Below the pieces are notes generated by a model, which was not told the DNA's origin, did no database searches, and worked only from the letters and a program-made list of their open reading frames with translations. Source: Streptomyces akebiae (GTDB taxonomy: Bacteria > Actinomycetota > Actinomycetes > Streptomycetales > Streptomycetaceae). From it: a DNA stretch of 64,000 nucleotides. Position numbers and translations under genes: made by a program. Positions 59,344 through 64,000 of the stretch are shown in pieces (within the stretch, counting starts at the first letter, position 1; the number at the start of each line of letters is the position of its first letter). Where the stretch lies: the NCBI RefSeq assembly GCF_019599145.1, contig NZ_CP080647.1, positions 6,262,001 through 6,326,000 of the forward strand. The letters run 5' to 3'.

Positions 59344-59819
59344 GGCGGCCGCGAAGGCGTAGGACGGAAAGCGCGTGCCCTGCGACGGTGGCCGCACGGG
59401 ACACGAGTGAGACAAGAGGTGTGAGAGCCCCCGGAAGAGGTCAATCCATGCCTACGGGAGATGTCGTGCCAAAACGGACCATCTCTCGGGTGAGGTGGGC
59501 GAATGCCTCCTAGCGGACCCCCGCGTTCGGGCCTCGCGAGAATGTGCCAGAGTTGCCACGTCCGCCCTGTCAGCACGTACGGTACGGCAACACAGGCGGA
59601 CCAGGGTCTGCCGCTCGGATCATGCCGGCTTCGGGCAACGGTGCCGGATGATGGCCGGTGAGCGGGACTTGCTGCGTGCAGCTGCAAGGCGGAGGAGGGC
59701 GTCGACGCGGAGCGTCGGCGACCGACGACAACGCCGCAGATGTGCTCGGCAGGCCCCGCGTCCCAGGCGTGATCCGAACGACAGACCCTACGGTGGGGCA
59801 GCGGGAAGGGGCAGCCGGT
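59344..59819. other. Gap between GH20 and the xanthine dehydrogenase-family operon
   Basis: 476 bases without a supported gene. An open frame from 59658 runs into the next CDS but its first 54 residues look non-coding. GTTGCC (59552-59557) and GGCAAC (59586-59591) form a spaced dyad around a -10-like TACGGT; CCGCCcTGT and ACAGGCGG overlap it. This is the best candidate for the operon's promoter/operator. Confidence 0.4.
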
Positions 59820-60713
59820 TTGACCACGCACGCACCGCAGGCGGCGCAGGCCGTGACCCTGCCCGGCTCGCTGGACGAGGCCGTGGCGGCCCTCGCCGCC
59901 ATGCCCTGGGCGGTTCCGGTGGCGGGCGGCACGGACCTCATGGCCGCGGTCAACTCCGGGCAGCTCAGGCCCGCCGCGCTGGTCGGGCTCGGCCGGATCA
60001 GCGAGATCCGCGGCTGGCAGTACCAGGACGGCCATGCCCTCCTGGGAGCGGGACTGACGCACGCCCGGATGGGGCGCCCGGACTTCGCGGCGCTCATTCC
60101 GGCGCTCGCCGCCGCCGCGCGCGCCGCCGGACCACCGCAGATCCGCAACGCCGGCACCCTCGGCGGCAACATCGCGACGGCCGCCCCCACCGGGGACGCG
60201 CTGCCCGTGCTCGCCGCCCTGGAGGCCACGCTGATCATCGCGGGCCCGGGCGGGGCCCGCCGTGAGATGCCCGTCTCCCACCTGCTGGCCGGCATGGAGA
60301 TGCTGCGCCCCGGTGAACTCATCGGCTTCGTGCGCGTGCCGCTGCTGCACGCCCCCCAGGTCTTCCTGAAGGCCACCGGGCGCACCGGCCCCGGCCGCGC
60401 GGTCGCCTCCGTCGCCCTCGTCCTCGACCCCGCCCGGCGCGGGGTGCGGTGCGCCGTCGGAGCCATAGCGCCGATGCCGCTGCGCCCGCTGGACGCCGAG
60501 GCGTGGGTCGGTCAGTTGATCGACTGGGACGGCGAGCGCACCCTGGTGCCCGAGGCGCTCCAGGCCTTCGGCGAGTACGTCGCCGCCGCCTGCATCCCGG
60601 ACCCGGCCCCCGAGGTCGACGGCTCCGTGACACCGCTTCCGCCCGCCGTACTGCACCTGCGGCGCACCGTCGCCGCGCTGGCCCGACGAGCACTGGGGAG
60701 GGCACTGTCGTGA
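59820..60713 (+). CDS. FAD-binding subunit of a xanthine dehydrogenase-family molybdoenzyme
   Basis: A 297-residue CoxM/XdhB-type flavoprotein subunit. FAD contacts include VPVAGGTDLMAAVNSGQLRP and the TIRNAGTLGGNIATAAPTGD-like stretch (PQIRNAGTLGGNIATAAPTGD). A C-terminal CO-dehydrogenase-flavoprotein domain follows. It passes electrons from the 2Fe-2S centres to the acceptor. TTG 59820 is chosen because GGAAGGGG lies about 9 bases ahead and the protein then begins MTTHAPQAAQ; an in-frame GTG at 59793 is less well placed. Its stop overlaps the next gene (GTGA). Confidence 0.93.
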   Translation: MTTHAPQAAQAVTLPGSLDEAVAALAAMPWAVPVAGGTDLMAAVNSGQLRPAALVGLGRISEIRGWQYQDGHALLGAGLTHARMGRPDFAALIPALAAAARAAGPPQIRNAGTLGGNIATAAPTGDALPVLAALEATLIIAGPGGARREMPVSHLLAGMEMLRPGELIGFVRVPLLHAPQVFLKATGRTGPGRAVASVALVLDPARRGVRCAVGAIAPMPLRPLDAEAWVGQLIDWDGERTLVPEALQAFGEYVAAACIPDPAPEVDGSVTPLPPAVLHLRRTVAALARRALGRALS

Positions 60714-62677
60714 CCGACGACCAGCACGGAGAGGGCACCCCGCAGCAGGGGGGCCAGGGCGGCTGGGAGCGGCTGCCGCAGGGCGACTACGACGACGGCG
60801 CCACCACGTTCGTCCAGCTCCCCGAGGGGGGCATCGACGCACTGCTCGCCGCCGACACCCCGCTGGCCGCGCCCGGCCACGGCTATGTGCCGCCGCAGAT
60901 AGCGACGAACTCCGTCAACGCGGCCGACCCGGCCCCGGCGCACCCGGGGCAGGTCGGTGACACGGCCCACACCGCCGGTACCGACCCGTCCGTCCCGGGT
61001 ACCTGGGCGATGCCGGCCGGGGGTGCCGAGTGGCACGACCCGAACGCCGGGCAGCCCTCGCCGCCGACGCAGCACGGGTTCACGTACAACCCGGGCTCGA
61101 CCGGGCAGTGGACGTTCGGGGAGCCGGCCGCACCGGAAGGCGCCGCTCCCGGTCACGATGTGACCGGCGAGTGGTCGATTCCGGTCGCCGGTGGTGATCT
61201 TCCGGACGAATCCGGTGAGTTCAGCACCTCGGCCCTGGTCGAGCAGTGGGGCGGCACCCCGCCCGCCACGCTCCCCGGCGGAGCCGCCGCGCCCTGGGCG
61301 ACGGAGGAGATCGGCACGGCGTGGACCGCGCCGCCGCCCGCCCGGACCGACGAGCACCCCGCCGACGAGCACCCGGCCGACGAACGCCCGGGCGACGAGC
61401 ACTCGGCCGCGGGCCGCCCGGCGGGAGACGGTGCGCCGGGCACGGCCCCGGACGCCTCCGGCGTGCCCTCCGCGGCCTCTGGGGGCGCGTACCCCGGTGA
61501 GGGTCCCGAGAGCGCCGGGGAGGCCACGGAAGGCCTTCAGGAGCCCGCTGGGCCGGTCGGCGGGGCCGATGCGGAGCCCACGGACGGTACGGACCCCGAG
61601 CGGACCGAGGAGCCGGAGACGGCCGCCGACGCATCCGGGGCCGCCGAGCCGGGCGAGTCCGCCGAGCCCTCCGGGGCCGAGGGCGACCCGGCCGCGGCCG
61701 AGGAGTCCGCCCCGACCCCGCCCCCGCACGACGACCACCCTCTCGCCTCCTACGTCCTGCGCGTCAACGGAACCGAGCGGCCCGTCAGCGACGCCTGGAT
61801 CGGCGAGTCGCTGCTCTACGTGCTGCGCGAGCGGCTCGGCCTCGCCGGCGCCAAGGACGGCTGCTCGCAGGGCGAGTGCGGCGCCTGCAACGTGCAGGTC
61901 GACGGGCGGCTCGTGGCGTCCTGTCTGGTGCCGGGGGTCACCGCCGCCGGCAGCGAGGTGCGCACCGTCGAGGGCCTCGCCGCCGACGGGCAGCCCTCGG
62001 ACGTGCAGCGGGCCCTCGCCAAGTGCGGTGCCGTGCAGTGCGGTTTCTGCGTGCCCGGCATGGCGATGACCGTGCACGACCTCCTGGAGGGCAACCCCGC
62101 CCCCACCGACCTGGAGACCCGCCAGGCGCTCTGCGGCAACCTCTGCCGCTGCTCCGGCTACCGGGGCGTCCTCGCGGCCGTCCGTGACGTCGTCGCCGAG
62201 CGCGAGGCGCACACGGCCGCCGAGAACGAGGCCCCGGACACCGACGAGGCGCGCATCCCGCACCAGGCCGGTCCCGGCGCGGGCGGCGTCAACCCGGCGG
62301 CGTACGACGCCCAGCAGACACCCCCACCCGCCCCGCACGACCCCGACCGGTCCTACGGCGGCCAGGGGCTGTCGTTCACCGGCCCGGACGACTCGTACGG
62401 CGGCCAGGGACAGTCCTTCGGAGGTCAGGACCAGTCGTTCGGGGGCCAGGACCAGTCCTTCGGAGGGCAGGACCAGTCGTTCGGAGGGCAGGACCAGTCC
62501 TTCGGGGGGCAGGACCAGTCGTTCGGCGGCGGTCCGGGAGACACCTACGGCGGCCAGGGCCAGTCCTTCGCCGGTCAGGGTGACACGTACGGCGGCCAGG
62601 GGCAGTCGTTCGGCGGTCAGGACGACTCGTACGGCGGTCAGGGCCGGTCGTTCGGCCAGGACGGAGGCCAGACGTGA
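60710..62677 (+). CDS. 2Fe-2S subunit of a xanthine dehydrogenase-family enzyme with long low-complexity arms
   Basis: A 655-residue protein whose enzyme part is only about residues 345-500. That part holds a plant-type 2Fe-2S domain (DGCSQGECGACNVQVDG...SC) and the helical second cluster domain (KCGAVQCGFCVPGMAM, LCGNLCRCSGY), with all eight cysteines present. The first 340 residues are Pro/Ala/Glu-rich and disordered, including DEHPADEHPADER. The C-terminal 150 residues hold Gln/Gly/Ser/Phe repeats, with five GGQDQSF units and SYGGQG variants. Normal small subunits are 150-200 residues. Starts with the GTG at 60710 overlapping the FAD subunit stop and ends overlapping the molybdenum subunit (GTGA). 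The arms are unexplained. Confidence 0.92.
   Translation: MTDDQHGEGTPQQGGQGGWERLPQGDYDDGATTFVQLPEGGIDALLAADTPLAAPGHGYVPPQIATNSVNAADPAPAHPGQVGDTAHTAGTDPSVPGTWAMPAGGAEWHDPNAGQPSPPTQHGFTYNPGSTGQWTFGEPAAPEGAAPGHDVTGEWSIPVAGGDLPDESGEFSTSALVEQWGGTPPATLPGGAAAPWATEEIGTAWTAPPPARTDEHPADEHPADERPGDEHSAAGRPAGDGAPGTAPDASGVPSAASGGAYPGEGPESAGEATEGLQEPAGPVGGADAEPTDGTDPERTEEPETAADASGAAEPGESAEPSGAEGDPAAAEESAPTPPPHDDHPLASYVLRVNGTERPVSDAWIGESLLYVLRERLGLAGAKDGCSQGECGACNVQVDGRLVASCLVPGVTAAGSEVRTVEGLAADGQPSDVQRALAKCGAVQCGFCVPGMAMTVHDLLEGNPAPTDLETRQALCGNLCRCSGYRGVLAAVRDVVAEREAHTAAENEAPDTDEARIPHQAGPGAGGVNPAAYDAQQTPPPAPHDPDRSYGGQGLSFTGPDDSYGGQGQSFGGQDQSFGGQDQSFGGQDQSFGGQDQSFGGQDQSFGGGPGDTYGGQGQSFAGQGDTYGGQGQSFGGQDDSYGGQGRSFGQDGGQT
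62400..62660 (+). repeat. 21-bp tandem coding repeat in the 2Fe-2S subunit gene
   Basis: Near-identical 21-bp units (cggaggtcaggaccagtcgtt and variants) encode GGQDQSF five times. They are flanked by degenerate units encoding TYGGQGQSFAGQGD and SYGGQGRSF. Confidence 0.88.
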
Positions 62678-64000
62678 GCAACGAAACCGTCATCGCGACG
62701 CCCGCGGGCCCCGGCGAGACCGCGCCCGCTCCCGAGCAGTTGCCGCACGGCCTGGGCGCGTCCCTGCCGTCCGCCGACTCCCGGGCCAAGTCCGAGGGCA
62801 CCTTCCCGTACGCGGCCGACCTGTGGGCCGAGGGCCTGCTGTGGGCCGCCGTGCTCCGCTCGCCGCACCCGCACGCGCGCATCGTGTCCATCGACACGTC
62901 CCACGCGCGCGAGATGCCCGGCGTACGGGCCGTCGTCACCCACGAGGACGTGCCGGGCGTCGCCCTGCACGGCCGCGGCAAGGCCGACCGGCCCCTGTTC
63001 GCCTCCGAGGTCGTACGCCACCACGGCGAGCCCATCGCGGCCGTCGCCGCCGACCACCCCGACACCGCGCGGATGGCCGCCGCCGCCGTCATCGTCGAGT
63101 ACGAGGTGCTCGACCCGGTGATCGACCCGGAGCAGGCCTTCGAGGCCGAGCCCCTGCACCCCGACGGCAACCTCATCCGGCACATCCCGCTGCGCCACGG
63201 CGACCCGAACGCGGCCGGCGAGATCGTCGTCGAGGGCCAGTACCGCATCGGCCGCGCGGACCCGGCCCCCATCGGCGCCGAGGCCGGCCTCGCCGTGCCC
63301 CGCCCCGACGGCGGCGTCGAGCTCTACGTGGCCTCCACCGACCCGCACACCGACCGCGACGCGGCCGCCGCCTGCTACGGCCTGGCCCCCGACCGCGTCA
63401 AGATCGTCGTCACCGGTGTCCCCGGCGCCACCGCCGACCGCGAGGACCAGGGCTTCCAGCTCCCGCTCGGCCTGCTCGCCCTGAAGACCGGCTGCCCGGT
63501 CAAGCTGACGGCCACCCGCGAGGAGTCCTTCCTCGGCCACGCCCACCGCCACCCCACCCTGCTGCGCTACCGCCACCACGCGGACGCCGAGGGCAAGCTG
63601 GTCAAGGTCGAGGCGCAGATCCTGCTCGACGCGGGCGCCTACGCCGACACCTCCTCGGAGGCGCTGGCCGCCGCCGTCTCGTTCGCCTGCGGCCCCTACG
63701 TGGTCCCCAACGCCTTCATCGAGGGCTGGGCGGTCCGCACCAACAACCCGCCCTCCGGCCATGTGCGCGGCGAGGGCGCGATGCAGGTCTGCGCCGCCTA
63801 CGAGGCGCAGATGGACAAGCTGGCGAAGAAGCTGGGCATCGACCCGGCGGAACTGCGCATGCGCAACGTGATGTCCACGGGCGACGTGCTGCCGACGGGC
63901 CAGTCGGTGACCTGCCCGGCACCGGTCGCCGAACTCCTCCAGGCCGTCCAGGAGTTCCCCCTGCCCGCCCTGCCCAAGGACACCCCCGAGGAGGAGTGGC
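62674..64000 (+). CDS. Molybdopterin-binding large subunit, xanthine dehydrogenase family (partial, 3' end outside window)
   Basis: 442 residues are visible from the GTG at 62674. The N-terminal domain is the aldehyde oxidase/xanthine dehydrogenase hammerhead (AKSEGTFPYAADLWAEGLLWAAVLRSPHPHARI, DVPG, RHHGEPIAAVAAD). The molybdopterin-binding domain follows (CPVKLTATREESFLGHAHRHP, LDAGAYADTS, RTNNPPSGHVRGEGAMQVCAAYEAQMDKLAKKLG). Where xanthine dehydrogenases usually have RGFGG/RGFGA here stands RGEGA. The catalytic C-terminal Glu lies beyond the window. Substrate class (purine, aldehyde or other N-heterocycle) cannot be decided. It is coupled to the 2Fe-2S subunit (GTGA). Confidence 0.93.
   Translation, partial: MSNETVIATPAGPGETAPAPEQLPHGLGASLPSADSRAKSEGTFPYAADLWAEGLLWAAVLRSPHPHARIVSIDTSHAREMPGVRAVVTHEDVPGVALHGRGKADRPLFASEVVRHHGEPIAAVAADHPDTARMAAAAVIVEYEVLDPVIDPEQAFEAEPLHPDGNLIRHIPLRHGDPNAAGEIVVEGQYRIGRADPAPIGAEAGLAVPRPDGGVELYVASTDPHTDRDAAAACYGLAPDRVKIVVTGVPGATADREDQGFQLPLGLLALKTGCPVKLTATREESFLGHAHRHPTLLRYRHHADAEGKLVKVEAQILLDAGAYADTSSEALAAAVSFACGPYVVPNAFIEGWAVRTNNPPSGHVRGEGAMQVCAAYEAQMDKLAKKLGIDPAELRMRNVMSTGDVLPTGQSVTCPAPVAELLQAVQEFPLPALPKDTPEEEW

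Noticed and set aside
59658..59819. 54-residue N-terminal extension of the FAD subunit from ATG 59658
   Set aside because: The extension lacks similarity to the family and a better ribosome site precedes TTG 59820.
62400..62660. Possible CRISPR or VNTR array
   Set aside because: 21-bp units without unique spacers, in frame and coding for GGQDQSF.

Overview
The window is a high-GC actinobacterial chromosome segment, almost certainly Streptomyces. The evidence is the third-position GC bias, frequent GTG/TTG starts, ATGA/GTGA overlaps, only two TTA codons noticed, an LAxTG sortase signal, and the gene order pkaA-pkaB-prfB-(secreted protein)-ftsE-ftsX-S41 protease-smpB-ssrA ... matA-matB ... narK-nnaR ... 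sigU-rsuA-helD-malic enzyme-hupA-murA, which from memory matches the S. coelicolor SCO298x to SCO294x region in descending order. No transposase, integrase, CRISPR array, rRNA or tRNA gene was found; the one RNA gene of known family is ssrA (tmRNA).

Layout. 1-5246 (minus): three tandem GT2/TagF-like wall polymer (teichoic acid) transferases, the last one cut by the window edge. 5389-9108 (minus): sugar ABC operon (binding protein and two permeases, no ATPase); one permease carries an inserted extracellular-type domain. 9417-13577 (minus): a very large FHA/FtsK-SpoIIIE-like ATPase divergent from two membrane Ser/Thr kinases (PkaA, PkaB). 17531-24399: prfB, a collagen-like sortase substrate, a small zinc-ribbon membrane protein, ftsE-ftsX, an S41 protease with a TTA codon, smpB and ssrA (SmpB and tmRNA together form the trans-translation system). 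24479-30870 (minus): a complete oligosaccharide-use operon (binding protein, two permeases, GH31 alpha-xylosidase-like enzyme, LacI regulator) with two LacI-type operators. 30969-33418: divergent MFS exporter and LysR regulator. 33580-38098: matA-matB-acyltransferase, an exopolysaccharide operon. 38217-41278: envelope protein, HTH regulator, serine hydrolase. 41481-44292: nitrate transporter NarK and the HemD-like regulator NnaR. 44549-49248: CGNR protein, ECF sigma SigU with anti-sigma RsuA, HelD helicase. 49367-49503: a strongly folded, apparently independently transcribed RNA of unknown family. 49628-54368: NAD-type malic enzyme, HU, MurA, YqgE, DUF3039. 54593-59343: chitooligosaccharide/GlcNAc-type ABC operon ending in a GH20 hexosaminidase. 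59820-64000: a three-subunit xanthine dehydrogenase-family operon whose 2Fe-2S subunit carries long low-complexity arms; the last gene runs off the edge.

Across the window a GC-rich palindromic repeat family (core gttccccgcgcccct / aggggcgcggggaac) occurs at least seven times, always between genes or at a gene's 5' end. In two places it appears to be translated as the N-terminus of a membrane protein. Three sugar importers without their own ATPase suggest reliance on a shared MsiK-type ATPase elsewhere. Several genes (prfB, S41 protease, LysR, DUF3039) have a -10 element 6-7 nt before the start codon, pointing to leaderless mRNAs.
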